NCBI GenBank assembly: GCA_030693415.1
Contig: JAUYAR010000160.1
Location: 1-37,547 of the forward strand
Length of the DNA stretch: 37,547 nt
Direction: 5' to 3'
Origin: Candidatus Cloacimonadaceae bacterium
GTDB taxonomy: Bacteria > Cloacimonadota > Cloacimonadia > Cloacimonadales > Cloacimonadaceae
The notes below the pieces were generated by a model. It made no database searches and had not been told where the DNA came from. It saw only the letters and a program-made list of their open reading frames with translations. Within the stretch, counting starts at the first letter, position 1. The number at the start of each line of letters is the position of its first letter. Made by a program: the position numbers and the translations under genes. Of the stretch, positions 23,672 through 32,573 are shown one piece after another.

Positions 23672-25387
23672 TCACATATTCACAAAAATGCTCACGTTGG
23701 CGCAGCGGATTTGATCTTCCACCCAGAGGTCAAACCAGTCTTCGTTCAGGGTTCGCTTGTAAGTCTCGCGCAATTGAACCGGTGAGACGACGGCATTTTT
23801 ATCAATGCGGTGATTTTTGACAAATGGTATGAGAATAGTGGTTCCGGCTACATAGACTTGCGTAGCGGACTTATCCAGATAGCGGCGGATGGCATCATAG
23901 TAGATCATGCCGACTTTGATGTCCCCCAAGGGAGTGGTGAAACTCATGGAGGGGACTGATTCCTTGGAAGAGTGGGGGAGAGCGGCGAGATTGATAATAC
24001 CGGCAGTTTGGTTACGCAGCCATTCGGAAGCGGTTACTTTGGCGATCTCGATGCTTTTGCTCTGTCTGAGAACGGCGACAATATCATTTTGCACGGAGGA
24101 AAGAGGGCGCACGCGGTTGAGCTGATTGTCCGTCATCTGCACGACCACCCAGGCGAAAAGCTGGTTTGAATATATCGGAGTAAATATGTGTCCGCGCTTT
24201 TTATCGTGAAGCTCTTTAAATATCGTCTCGAGGATGGCGCTGTCTCCGATCCAGACGGATTCAGGATTGAGGTTTTTGATTGGAACATAGCTCAAAGACA
24301 TTTCGTTGGCGGCGTTTTCCATGCCCACCGTCTGAGCAAGCTGGTAAAGCCTTTCTGCTGCGCTTCTTGATCTTTTCACGCTGGCGGCTAACGGCGATGC
24401 GACAATGGTAATGGTATTGAAACTGGTCATGCTCTTCGTGAGCTGTTCCAGGTGATAGATCGTGAATGAGCCGGAATCTTCAACCGGCGGGCTATAATCG
24501 CTTTCTTTCATAGCGGAAAACATGGCATAGAGCTTGGGATCGAGATCGGCATTGCGGAGGAAACCGCTGTTTTTGAGGATGATGCCCGGATAATGGACTT
24601 TGTGTCTGGCGATCACGCTCTGAGCGGGTTCTCCGCTTCTGAGCTCCGTAAAGATGGAATCCGTCACCGCTGCTGCATAGATCATGTCTTCCGCGCTTGG
24701 TCTGACAGGGAGGAGGATATAGGCGAGAGCAAAGCTCTCGTCCATCCGATATTGATCTAAGTTTTTCTGATAATATTGGGTGATTTCGCTTTCGGAGATA
24801 ATGGGTTGGATATTGGTGGCATCGACGATCACCCAATCGATATCGGCTTTGCCGGCAAGGACTTGTGTGATTCGCTTGCTTTCTTTTTTGGTGAGCATTT
24901 TCCGGTCGATGAGTTCGTTTTTGAGTTTCAAGATCGGGATCAGATAGTCGAAGTAGTGCTTGCGAACCGGCAGCAGGTTTTCCGGAGTGTCATAGAGGAG
25001 GGATTGCAGGTAGATGTTGTAGTCGAAAACGCCGTTTACCATGAATCGCGGTGAGGTCTTCAGGTATGGCGGGATATTGGTTTTGAGGGTGTCGATCATT
25101 TCCTGGGGACTGACGCGGATGCCGTATTTTTTAAAATTGTCTTTGAGGATCACGTGTTTGGTGATGTTTCTCCAGGTTTGGCGCATGATTTCTTGTTTCT
25201 CGTCGATGCCTGGCGCGCGGTTGTTTAGCATCCAGAAATTTTCATAGTGTCCGCGATTAGCCGCAATAAATTCGTCATAGGGGATGGGGGTGCCATTGAC
25301 CTTGCCGGCGAGCCGACCCTGATTGACGGAACAAGCGGTCAGCAGTGCCATCAGGATGATTAACAGTGCAGGGATGATACGTTTCAT
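23672..25387 (-). CDS. SurA/PpiD-like lipoprotein (peptidyl-prolyl isomerase family)
   Basis: This 571-residue protein has a lipobox signal (MKRIIPALLIILMALLTAC, Cys19) and a SurA-like N-terminal domain (VNGTPIPYDEFIAANRGHYENF...). It then has repeated rotamase-like segments of the PpiC/parvulin type, with an EITQYYQKNLDQYRMDESFALAYI stretch as in SurA/PrsA. Parvulin active-site residues are not clear enough to assert catalysis. It probably acts as a periplasmic chaperone for outer-membrane proteins, anchored by lipid. It begins 11 nt after the mutS stop and is the last gene of the rho-SPOR-mutS operon. Confidence 0.85.
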   Translation of the reverse strand: MKRIIPALLIILMALLTACSVNQGRLAGKVNGTPIPYDEFIAANRGHYENFWMLNNRAPGIDEKQEIMRQTWRNITKHVILKDNFKKYGIRVSPQEMIDTLKTNIPPYLKTSPRFMVNGVFDYNIYLQSLLYDTPENLLPVRKHYFDYLIPILKLKNELIDRKMLTKKESKRITQVLAGKADIDWVIVDATNIQPIISESEITQYYQKNLDQYRMDESFALAYILLPVRPSAEDMIYAAAVTDSIFTELRSGEPAQSVIARHKVHYPGIILKNSGFLRNADLDPKLYAMFSAMKESDYSPPVEDSGSFTIYHLEQLTKSMTSFNTITIVASPLAASVKRSRSAAERLYQLAQTVGMENAANEMSLSYVPIKNLNPESVWIGDSAILETIFKELHDKKRGHIFTPIYSNQLFAWVVVQMTDNQLNRVRPLSSVQNDIVAVLRQSKSIEIAKVTASEWLRNQTAGIINLAALPHSSKESVPSMSFTTPLGDIKVGMIYYDAIRRYLDKSATQVYVAGTTILIPFVKNHRIDKNAVVSPVQLRETYKRTLNEDWFDLWVEDQIRCANVSIFVNM

Positions 25388-25398
25388 TGTTGTGTCCT

Positions 25399-28032
25399 TT
25401 ACAGGCGTTGTTGGATTTCTTTCAGTTTTTGCCAGGCTTGAATCGGCGTGAGTTGATCCAGATCGAGGTCTTTGATCTCTTCGATGATGGGATCGTTTTC
25501 GCCGGCTTTGTCGATGATGGCTTCAAAGAGTTCCATCTGAGGTAAATTTCGGTTGAGTTTTCTGCGGATGGCGGCTGTGAGCCCTTGCGGGCTGATTTCA
25601 TGTTCCTCAAGGTTCTTCAGTATCTCTTTGGCACGGCGAACGACGCGATCGGGGATGCCGGCAAGCCTCGCCACCTGTATGCCATAGCTTTGATCCGCGC
25701 CGCCGCGTTCGATCTTGCGCAGAAAGATCATCTGGTCGTTATATTCCTTCACCGCGACGTTGTAGTTGCGAATGTCGGGATAGATGTTTTCGAGCTCGGT
25801 GAGTTCGTGATAATGGGTGGCAAAAAGGGTGAGTGCATGCTTGAACTTCTGGATGTGTTCGATGATCGCCCACGCCAGGCTGAGCCCGTCGAAAGTGCTT
25901 GTTCCTCTGCCGATCTCATCCAAAAGGATCAGGGATTCGGATGTGGCGGAATGGAGGATGTTCGCCGTTTCGATCATTTCCACCAAAAAGGTGCTTTGCC
26001 CTTGGGCAAGGTTGTCGGAAGCGCCTACGCGGGTGAAAACGCGGTCGAAAATCGGCATGGTCAGCTTTTTTGCCGGAACGAAGGAACCGATTTGAGCCAT
26101 GATGACGAGCAGCCCCACCTGCCGCAGATAGGTGGATTTTCCCGCCATGTTTGGTCCTGTGATGATCGCGACGGAAGTATCGGGATAGTCAAGCTCGGTA
26201 TCATTGGGGATAAAATGGTCGCTTTCGATCAGTTTTTCGATCACCGGATGCCTGCCGTCGCGGATGATCAGCGCCCGATCAGAGGAAAACTCCGGACAGC
26301 AATATTCGTTTTGCCAAGCCAGAAAAGCGAGATTACCCAAGACGTCCAAGAGCGCGATGCCATCTCCAAGCTCCTGCAAACGTGGAAGATGCGCTGCAAT
26401 GGCGATGCGTAGATCTTTATAGAGTTCATACTCAAGATTTTTGATCTTTTCTTCGGAACTGAGCACCTTGGCTTCAAAATCCTTGAGCCGCGGGGAGATA
26501 TAGCGCTCGGAATTGACCAATGTTTGTTTGCCGATGTAATAATCCGGCACCTTGCTTTTGTGGGCGGCGGACACTTCGATATAGTAGCCGAATACCTTGT
26601 TATAGCCTACTTTCAGAGAGGAGATACCGGTCTTTTTGCGTTCGTCGTCTTCCAGCTTGGCGATCCATGATTTGCCATCGTGGATGATTTCCAGGAGTTC
26701 GTCCAGATCGGTATGATATCCGGAATTGAAGATTCCGCCTTCGGTGACTGTGATAGGCGGATTGGCTCTGATGGCTCTATCCAGCAAGCCCACGATGTCC
26801 TCGAACCCGGAGAGTAGGATCAAAAAGGGATCAAAAAGCGGTTCGCTGAAATGGGATAGCTTGGTTTGGAGTTCAATGGCGACGAGCAGATAGGATTTGA
26901 GCGATTGAAGCTCTCTGGGGTTGATCCTCAGCGCTCCCAAACGCGAAACGATCCGCGAAATATCTCCGATGTCCCGCAGAGTGTGGCGCAAGTCCTTTAG
27001 ATAAGCGGTGTTTGTTAGCAGGGCTTTGATCATTGCCTGTCTTTGGATGATGATGGTCAGATCCAGTAGCGGATGCAGCAGCCAGTTTTGCAAAAGGCGA
27101 GAGCCCATCGGTGTCTGGGTTTGGTCGATCACCGAAAGCAGACTGCCGTGTTTGGTGCCATAGCGGATCGAGCGCGTCAATTCCAGGTTGCGACGGCTAA
27201 TCTCGTCCAACTGCATATAGCTTGACAGGGAGTAAAAGGTCAGTGAGGAAATGTGCTTGAGAGGAACGTTGTAAAGCGATTGAACGTAGGCGAGAGCGGC
27301 TCCGGCGGCGGTGGCTCCGATGTTTTTGTTGTGGGCTCCGAAGGCTTCCAACGAGCTGACCTGAAAGTGTTTCTTGAGCGTGGAGATCGCTTCGGATGGA
27401 CGGTAGAGCCAGGAATCGAAGATCGTGAGCGTGGGATTATATTCCAGTTTGAGGCTTTTGATCAGTTCCTCGCTTTTGAGTCCGTCCACGATGATCTCCG
27501 CCGGTTTGAGGCGCAACAGTTCATTGCTCAGTTCAGCCAGAGGGAGCTCGGTGAAGGCAAACTCTCCGGTGGAAAGATCGAGCCTGGCGATGCCGATCTT
27601 GCGCTTTTCGTCCTCGTAATAGATGGCACATAGATAGACGTTGGCACTGCCTTCCAAAAGCGATTGGTCGAGCACCGTGCCGGGGGTGATGATTTCCACG
27701 ACTTCGCGTTTGACCAAGCCGATCGCTTTTTTGGGGTCTTCCACCTGCTCGCAGATAGCGACCTTGATGCCGGCTTTGATCAATTTGTCCAGATAATTAT
27801 CCAGTGCGTGATAGGGAAATCCAGCGAGGGGAACAGGGTTGTCGGCGTTTTTATTGCGCGTTGTGAGAGTGATGTTGAGTATCTTGGAGGCAGTATAGGC
27901 ATCCTCAAAGAAGGTCTCGTAAAAGTCTCCCATACGAAAGAGGACAAGCTTGTCCGGATGAGTGTTTTTGACATCCTGAAACTGCTTCAGCATTGGAGTG
28001 AGGTTGGTCTCGGAGATTGGTTTTTCCAGCAT
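25399..28032 (-). CDS. mutS: DNA mismatch repair protein MutS
   Basis: The start at 28032 is preferred over an ATG seven codons earlier: the TGA of the SPOR gene overlaps it as TGATG, and TPML then sits where MutS proteins have it. This gives 877 residues. The mismatch-recognition F-x-E is FYE (37-39) in RMGDFYETFF. Domain III, lever and clamp follow. The ATPase has Walker A GPNMAGKS (626-633) and Walker B LILLDEIGRGTST (701-713), with TFLVEM before it and the FATHYHEL motif after. It recognises mispairs in DNA. MutL is not in the window. Confidence 0.97.
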   Translation of the reverse strand: MLEKPISETNLTPMLKQFQDVKNTHPDKLVLFRMGDFYETFFEDAYTASKILNITLTTRNKNADNPVPLAGFPYHALDNYLDKLIKAGIKVAICEQVEDPKKAIGLVKREVVEIITPGTVLDQSLLEGSANVYLCAIYYEDEKRKIGIARLDLSTGEFAFTELPLAELSNELLRLKPAEIIVDGLKSEELIKSLKLEYNPTLTIFDSWLYRPSEAISTLKKHFQVSSLEAFGAHNKNIGATAAGAALAYVQSLYNVPLKHISSLTFYSLSSYMQLDEISRRNLELTRSIRYGTKHGSLLSVIDQTQTPMGSRLLQNWLLHPLLDLTIIIQRQAMIKALLTNTAYLKDLRHTLRDIGDISRIVSRLGALRINPRELQSLKSYLLVAIELQTKLSHFSEPLFDPFLILLSGFEDIVGLLDRAIRANPPITVTEGGIFNSGYHTDLDELLEIIHDGKSWIAKLEDDERKKTGISSLKVGYNKVFGYYIEVSAAHKSKVPDYYIGKQTLVNSERYISPRLKDFEAKVLSSEEKIKNLEYELYKDLRIAIAAHLPRLQELGDGIALLDVLGNLAFLAWQNEYCCPEFSSDRALIIRDGRHPVIEKLIESDHFIPNDTELDYPDTSVAIITGPNMAGKSTYLRQVGLLVIMAQIGSFVPAKKLTMPIFDRVFTRVGASDNLAQGQSTFLVEMIETANILHSATSESLILLDEIGRGTSTFDGLSLAWAIIEHIQKFKHALTLFATHYHELTELENIYPDIRNYNVAVKEYNDQMIFLRKIERGGADQSYGIQVARLAGIPDRVVRRAKEILKNLEEHEISPQGLTAAIRRKLNRNLPQMELFEAIIDKAGENDPIIEEIKDLDLDQLTPIQAWQKLKEIQQRL

Positions 28033-29189
28033 CAATATTGGGTGATGAAACATTCAATTTTGTTATCGATCACGATCAGGCGTGCGGTTTCAGCTTCCGC
28101 CCGAGTGGTAAATGGCCCGCTCACCGCGACCCAAGGCATGGATTTGTTGTTTTTATCCTCAAAATAACTGCCCGGCAGTTTCATCTGCCGGAGTTTCTGG
28201 GCGATGGAAGAAGCGTTTGCCTCCACTCCAAATCTCCCAGCCTGCAAAAAGAACCCGGAAGACGGCTTGGCGGGTAGTTTCAAGGGAATAAACTGGGGCG
28301 GATCGATTGGTGCCGAAATCGATTCCACTGGCGCCATGATCTCTTCCCGGAGTGAGGATACAAGTTCCAATTCGCTGTAGGGATATAGAAATGCCAGATC
28401 AATAAGAGAGCCATTTTTGCCCTTAAGCTCAAAGAGATGATCCTCGATGCTGTATGCGATCTGCGTATAACGGTTGATCTCCAGCCCGGCACGCAAGCTT
28501 GCCACCGCTTCATTGGGAGAGCCAGACAGCTGATGTGCTGCCCCCAATCTGTAGTAGAAATATTGCTGGTCGGTGGGCATACCGGAGATCGTTTTGAGTT
28601 TGTTCAGGGTGGAAACGGCACTTTGGTATTTCTTTTGCCCGATATAGGCATCAGCGATCAGATACATGCATTCTTCGACATAGGTGCCCGCTGGTGCAAG
28701 GCGCAGATAGTTCTCTGCGTTGCTGATCATGGCGCTATAGTCATCCTGCATTTCGGCGCAGACACAGAGCCAATAAAACCTTTCCATCATATCCGTGGAA
28801 GTGACTCTCAAGAGCAGATTTCTGGCAAAGACGGCTTCGCGCTCGATGATATGCAGTTTGGCACGCTCAAGCATGCTGATCTGACCGTATTTAGTTTTTG
28901 GGTATTTGTCGATGTTTTGTTCCAAGAGCGCGGTGATCTCGCTCTTTTTGATCTTGAGCATGGCATTCAGGTGCAGCACTTGGGCGCGTTCCTCGTCGTT
29001 GGCGGGTTTGACGGAGATCAACTGACCGGCGAGCTCATCCAGCCTGCCGCTGTCATAGAGGCTTTGCAGGCTTTGAAACTCCTTACGTGGAATTGCAGCC
29101 AACAGGATGGTAAGAAAAAGCATGCCAATCACGAGCAGCGCAATCTTGCGGCTTTGTTCGAAGCTTAGCATCAGGGTCCACAGCTCCAT
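28032..29189 (-). CDS. membrane-anchored SPOR-domain protein with helical repeats
   Basis: This protein has 385 residues from 29189. A start at codon 7 (MLSFEQSRK, 29171) is also possible because GGAG is 11 nt upstream. A transmembrane anchor lies at 14-33 (IALLVIGMLFLTILLAA). Residues 40-270 look like TPR-type helices (SAVSTLNKLKTISG, EAVASLRAGLEIN). Residues ~311-385 form a SPOR peptidoglycan-binding domain (GFFLQAGRFG...WVAVSGPFTTRAEA). SPOR domains target denuded septal peptidoglycan, so a division or cell-wall role is likely. It lies 19 nt after rho and overlaps mutS by one base. Confidence 0.88.
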   Translation of the reverse strand: MELWTLMLSFEQSRKIALLVIGMLFLTILLAAIPRKEFQSLQSLYDSGRLDELAGQLISVKPANDEERAQVLHLNAMLKIKKSEITALLEQNIDKYPKTKYGQISMLERAKLHIIEREAVFARNLLLRVTSTDMMERFYWLCVCAEMQDDYSAMISNAENYLRLAPAGTYVEECMYLIADAYIGQKKYQSAVSTLNKLKTISGMPTDQQYFYYRLGAAHQLSGSPNEAVASLRAGLEINRYTQIAYSIEDHLFELKGKNGSLIDLAFLYPYSELELVSSLREEIMAPVESISAPIDPPQFIPLKLPAKPSSGFFLQAGRFGVEANASSIAQKLRQMKLPGSYFEDKNNKSMPWVAVSGPFTTRAEAETARLIVIDNKIECFITQY

Positions 29190-29208
29190 TGGGGTCAGCC
29201 GCTAAGGA

Positions 29209-30465
29209 TCAATTGCTCATGGCGTTGAGCAGTTCGAAATTGGTCTCGGTCACCTGCATCTTTTTGCGCAGGGTCTCGATTCCCTGAATCGGGCTGATCG
29301 TCTTGAGGTATTTGCGTAGGACATACATACGGTTGAGCTCGTTTTTGGTGAGCAGCAGCTCTTCGCGACGGGTTCCGCTTTTGACGAGATCGATGGCGGG
29401 ATAGAGACGCATGTCCGATATGCTGCGATCCAGCACCAATTCCATGTTTCCGGTGCCTTTGAATTCCTCAAATATGACCTGATCCATCTTGGAGCCGGTG
29501 TCGATCAACGCGGTGGCGATGATGGTCAGGGATCCGGCTTCTTCGGTATTGCGAGCTGAGCCAAAGAACTTTTTGGGCTTGATCAATCCGTTGGAATCGA
29601 TTCCGCCGGACAGCACCTTGCCGCTGGAAGGGGTGACGTTGTTATATGCTCTTGCCAGACGAGTGATGCTATCCAACACGATCACCACGTCCTGTCCGAG
29701 TTCGATCATGCGCTTGGCTTTTTCCAGCACCATTTCGCTGACGGCGCTGTGGTTTTTTGGCGATTCGTCGAAAGTGGAGGAGATCACTTCCCGGTTGCCG
29801 GGACGCAGGAATTTCTTCATTTCGGTCACTTCCTCAGGGCGCTCGTCCACAAGCAAAACGATCAGATACACTTCCGGATGATTGGTCAGAATGGCGTTTG
29901 CGATATCCTGCAGGAGCATCGTCTTTCCCGTTCTGGGAGCTGCCACGATCAATCCGCGCTGTCCTTTTCCAATGGGAGTGAAGAGGTTCATGATGCGGGT
30001 GGAATAGTTCTTGGGATCAAATTCCAGATTGAGGCGTTCGGTGGGATAATACGGCGTCAATTCGTCAAAGACGCGCAGCTCCTGCAAAAAAGTGGGCGCC
30101 ATATAATTGACGGATTCCACGCGCAGCAGGGCATAGTATTTTTCCCCTTCTTTGGGTGAGCGCACCGGTCCTGAAATCATGTGTCCGGTCTTCAATCCGA
30201 AGCGTCTGACCTGGGTGAGGGATACATAGACGTCGTCGCGCCCGGGATTATAGTTATTTTGGGGGAAACGCAGGAAACCGAAACCGTCTTCCATGATCTC
30301 CAAACATCCGGTCACGAAGGCGAGACCTTCCTGTTGGGCTTGAAACTCCAAAATCTTGAAGATCATTTCATTGCCTTTATATTGTGTGTATCCGGGGATG
30401 CCGAGTTTCTTGGCGTGCCGTGAAAGTTGGGCTTGATTTAGTTCAAACAGGTTTTCTTCAATCAT
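29209..30465 (-). CDS. rho: transcription termination factor Rho
   Basis: This 418-residue hexameric RNA helicase terminates transcription. The N-terminal domain and OSB fold lead to Walker A APRTGKT (176-182) in IVAAPRTGKTMLLQDIA, Walker B VIVLDSITR (261-269) and the R-loop SSGKVLSGGID (280-290). Length and motifs are standard; the usual E. coli P-loop APPKAGKT is APRTGKT here, which still has the Lys-Thr. It follows a methyltransferase by 42 nt and precedes the SPOR gene by 19 nt. Confidence 0.97.
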   Translation of the reverse strand: MIEENLFELNQAQLSRHAKKLGIPGYTQYKGNEMIFKILEFQAQQEGLAFVTGCLEIMEDGFGFLRFPQNNYNPGRDDVYVSLTQVRRFGLKTGHMISGPVRSPKEGEKYYALLRVESVNYMAPTFLQELRVFDELTPYYPTERLNLEFDPKNYSTRIMNLFTPIGKGQRGLIVAAPRTGKTMLLQDIANAILTNHPEVYLIVLLVDERPEEVTEMKKFLRPGNREVISSTFDESPKNHSAVSEMVLEKAKRMIELGQDVVIVLDSITRLARAYNNVTPSSGKVLSGGIDSNGLIKPKKFFGSARNTEEAGSLTIIATALIDTGSKMDQVIFEEFKGTGNMELVLDRSISDMRLYPAIDLVKSGTRREELLLTKNELNRMYVLRKYLKTISPIQGIETLRKKMQVTETNFELLNAMSN

Positions 30466-30507
30466 GATGATTTATCTCCTTGGCTGATGACAAAGTTGTT
30501 GTCTTTG

Positions 30508-31239
30508 TTATTTGTGTGCAATTTTCTTTTTATATCCTGTGATAAGCAAACGGCTGGCACTGGCGCAACCGATTTGCTGGATTCTATTCATAAGGTTGTT
30601 TCCCTGATTTAGCAGATCTTCGTTGTCCGGGATGTTTTCCAGGCGTTTGAAGGTATCGATGCAGCTTTTGCGCAGGGTTTCGCAATTTCTGGCTTCTTTG
30701 GGATTGTCCACCGGATAATAGAAATCCTCCACTTTGAGCTTCAGCAAATGCAGTTTCTTCGCCATGGCAAGGATCTCGTCCTTGGTGAAAGTCTCTGCGT
30801 GAAAGACGCCGCAGCGCCGATCGATGGCTGCGATCCAATGATGCATGAGGATATGAGTCTGCTGGGCATCGGTTTGCTCACCACTGCGATACATTTCGGT
30901 GACCAACATCATGCCGCCGGGTTTGAGCACGCGCATCATTTCCGCGAATACCTTGTCCGGATGCTCCAGGTGGTGCAGTGAATTGGATAGGCAAACCAGA
31001 TCGAAATGATCGTCCTCAAACTGCAAGTGTTCAAGATCCATCTTGTAAATTTCGACATCGTTTTCTGAAAAGACCTTCTGGGCATAATTGACGCTTTTCT
31101 CCGAAGCATCGATGCCAATGATCTGGGTGTATGATCCCAGATTCTGTTTCAGGACGTTGATAAATTCTCCCTTGCCGGTGGCGGCGTCCAATACCAACGG
31201 AGCATCGACGGAATTGAGAATTTGGAAAACGTCTTTCAT
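30508..31239 (-). CDS. class I SAM-dependent methyltransferase
   Basis: This 243-residue Rossmann-fold methyltransferase has motif I VLDAATGKGEF (about 16-26), post-I GIDASEKSV, motif II-like LEHLQFEDDHFDLVCLSNSLHHL and motif III-like LKPGGMMLVTEM. The C-terminal ~90 residues do not identify a substrate; ubiquinone/menaquinone, small-molecule or other targets are all possible. It is probably the first gene of the rho operon: a good promoter (TTGATT-N17-TATAAT) lies about 50 nt upstream. Confidence 0.9.
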   Translation of the reverse strand: MKDVFQILNSVDAPLVLDAATGKGEFINVLKQNLGSYTQIIGIDASEKSVNYAQKVFSENDVEIYKMDLEHLQFEDDHFDLVCLSNSLHHLEHPDKVFAEMMRVLKPGGMMLVTEMYRSGEQTDAQQTHILMHHWIAAIDRRCGVFHAETFTKDEILAMAKKLHLLKLKVEDFYYPVDNPKEARNCETLRKSCIDTFKRLENIPDNEDLLNQGNNLMNRIQQIGCASASRLLITGYKKKIAHK

Positions 31240-31289
31240 AATGCTATCCTCGCTTGTTCTCTATGATTGGGATGGTAGCGATCGTCTTT

Positions 31290-31318
31290 ATTATATAATA
31301 TACAACGCCCGGAATCAA
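31290..31318 (-). promoter_or_regulatory. promoter of the methyltransferase-rho operon
   Basis: Minus strand: -35 TTGATT (complement of 31313-31318), 17-nt spacer, -10 TATAAT (31290-31295), a perfect consensus -10. The predicted start is about 45 nt upstream of the ATG at 31239. Confidence 0.7.
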
Positions 31319-31656
31319 TTCCAAACGCTCTGTCGCTATTCTTTTATCCTGCCAAAATTCGTCAAGCTTTTTGTTTGCCGCGGGGGCTATTTGCCTGTGG
31401 AACACTGATGACGCTGATCGTTATGATCAATATGATCAATAAAATCTAAGCCAAAACAATTCGTTTGCCTGCCATGAGTTAGCCTGCTTTCGTGCAATCC
31501 TCTTCTCATATAGTCAATATGGACGCAGAAAGGCAAATCATGTCAATGCTGAAAACGCTTACCAAATGCCATGGTTCGCCCACATATATAAATACTTTAG
31601 CAAGCTAACTGATCAGGTATTTTGAAGGAATAGTCGAGCCGTCTCAAAAAAAACAC

Positions 31657-31685
31657 TTTACAGTAATGCTTGATATCCCGATAGT
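31657..31685 (+). promoter_or_regulatory. weak candidate promoter for the ABC-glmS operon
   Basis: TTTACA (31657-31662) and GATAGT (31680-31685) are separated by 17 nt. It gives a leader of about 115 nt to the ATPase gene. Confidence 0.25.
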
Positions 31686-31805
31686 GCGCTCATGTGCTGC
31701 AATGTCCAATCTGAATGCGATCTAACGCCATGGCACTCGGTCAATAACGATTTTAACCTGAGCTATCGGCGATGGCTCTTTGCAAAATGATCCAGAGGTG
31801 ATTTG

Positions 31806-32573
31806 ATGATAATGGTAAGAAACTTGGTCAAGGAGTTTCCCCAAAAGGACGGAGGTCGGTTTCGTGCCGTTGACGGTGTTTCTTTTGAAGCGCGGGACGG
31901 CGAGATCGTGTGTCTTTTGGGAGTGAACGGAGCAGGGAAAACCACCACCATGCGGGTGCTTTCCACCGTGTTTAAACCCACGGAAGGCACTGCACAGATT
32001 CATGGATATGACATTTTGACCCAAGGGCAGAAAGCGAGAGAGAATCTTGGCTTTCTCTCCGGCGATACCGGTTTGTATAACCGCCTGCGCCCCAGAGAGT
32101 TTATTCGCTATTTCGGCAGGCTCTATGGCTTGGACGACAGAACTATCGACGCTCGCATCGAACAGATGGCGGAGCTTTTGGACATGAAGGACTTCCTTGA
32201 TAAAAAGATCGAATTCCTTTCCAGCGGCATGAAACAAAAAGTCTCCATCGTGCGTTCCATCATCCACGACCCGCCGGTGATGATCTTCGACGAACCGACC
32301 TCAGGCTTGGATATCCTCACTGCGCGCAACATCATCACCTTTATCCGCGATTGTAAAGCGAGGGGCAAATGTGTGCTCTTTTCCACTCACATCATGCGGG
32401 AAGCGGAACGTCTCGCGGATCGCATCGTGATGATCCACAAGGGGAAAATCATTGCCGATGCACGGTTGGAAGACCTCAGAGAGCAGACCGGACAAACCGA
32501 TCTGGACGACATCTTCATCCATTTTGTAAACCAATTCACGGACGAAACGGAGGTGCAGGCGCATGAATTTTAA
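31806..32573 (+). CDS. ABC transporter ATPase (NatA-like)
   Basis: The ATG at 31806 follows GAGGTG by 5 nt; the TTG one codon earlier is less likely. The 255-residue ATPase has Walker A GVNGAGKT (39-46), signature LSSGMKQK (138-145), Walker B VMIFDEP (158-164, Glu163) and switch His195 in FSTHIMRE. It is of the NatA type: the partner is an ABC-2 permease. Drug, peptide or ion export are all possible. The stop codon overlaps the start of the permease gene by 11 nt, giving tight coupling. Confidence 0.95.
   Translation: MIMVRNLVKEFPQKDGGRFRAVDGVSFEARDGEIVCLLGVNGAGKTTTMRVLSTVFKPTEGTAQIHGYDILTQGQKARENLGFLSGDTGLYNRLRPREFIRYFGRLYGLDDRTIDARIEQMAELLDMKDFLDKKIEFLSSGMKQKVSIVRSIIHDPPVMIFDEPTSGLDILTARNIITFIRDCKARGKCVLFSTHIMREAERLADRIVMIHKGKIIADARLEDLREQTGQTDLDDIFIHFVNQFTDETEVQAHEF

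Larger units (their letters stand above)
31240..31805. other. 566-nt divergent gap, regulatory only
   Basis: No gene is supported. It contains a promoter for the rho operon (31290-31318), a second weak minus-strand candidate near 31337-31365, an AT-rich stretch with repeated ATGATCAAT (31423-31440), and a weak plus-strand promoter (31657-31685). Confidence 0.65.

Noticed and set aside
23500-23820. Open frame sharing peptide EPTGTSVIPY with a frame at 36829-37086
   Set aside because: The shared peptide is the translation of the duplicated non-coding repeat block; neither frame has a ribosome site or protein-like composition.
31240-31805. Gene in the divergent gap between the methyltransferase and ABC ATPase
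   Set aside because: Only frames without motifs or ribosome sites were present, and AT-rich promoter sequence explains the stretch.
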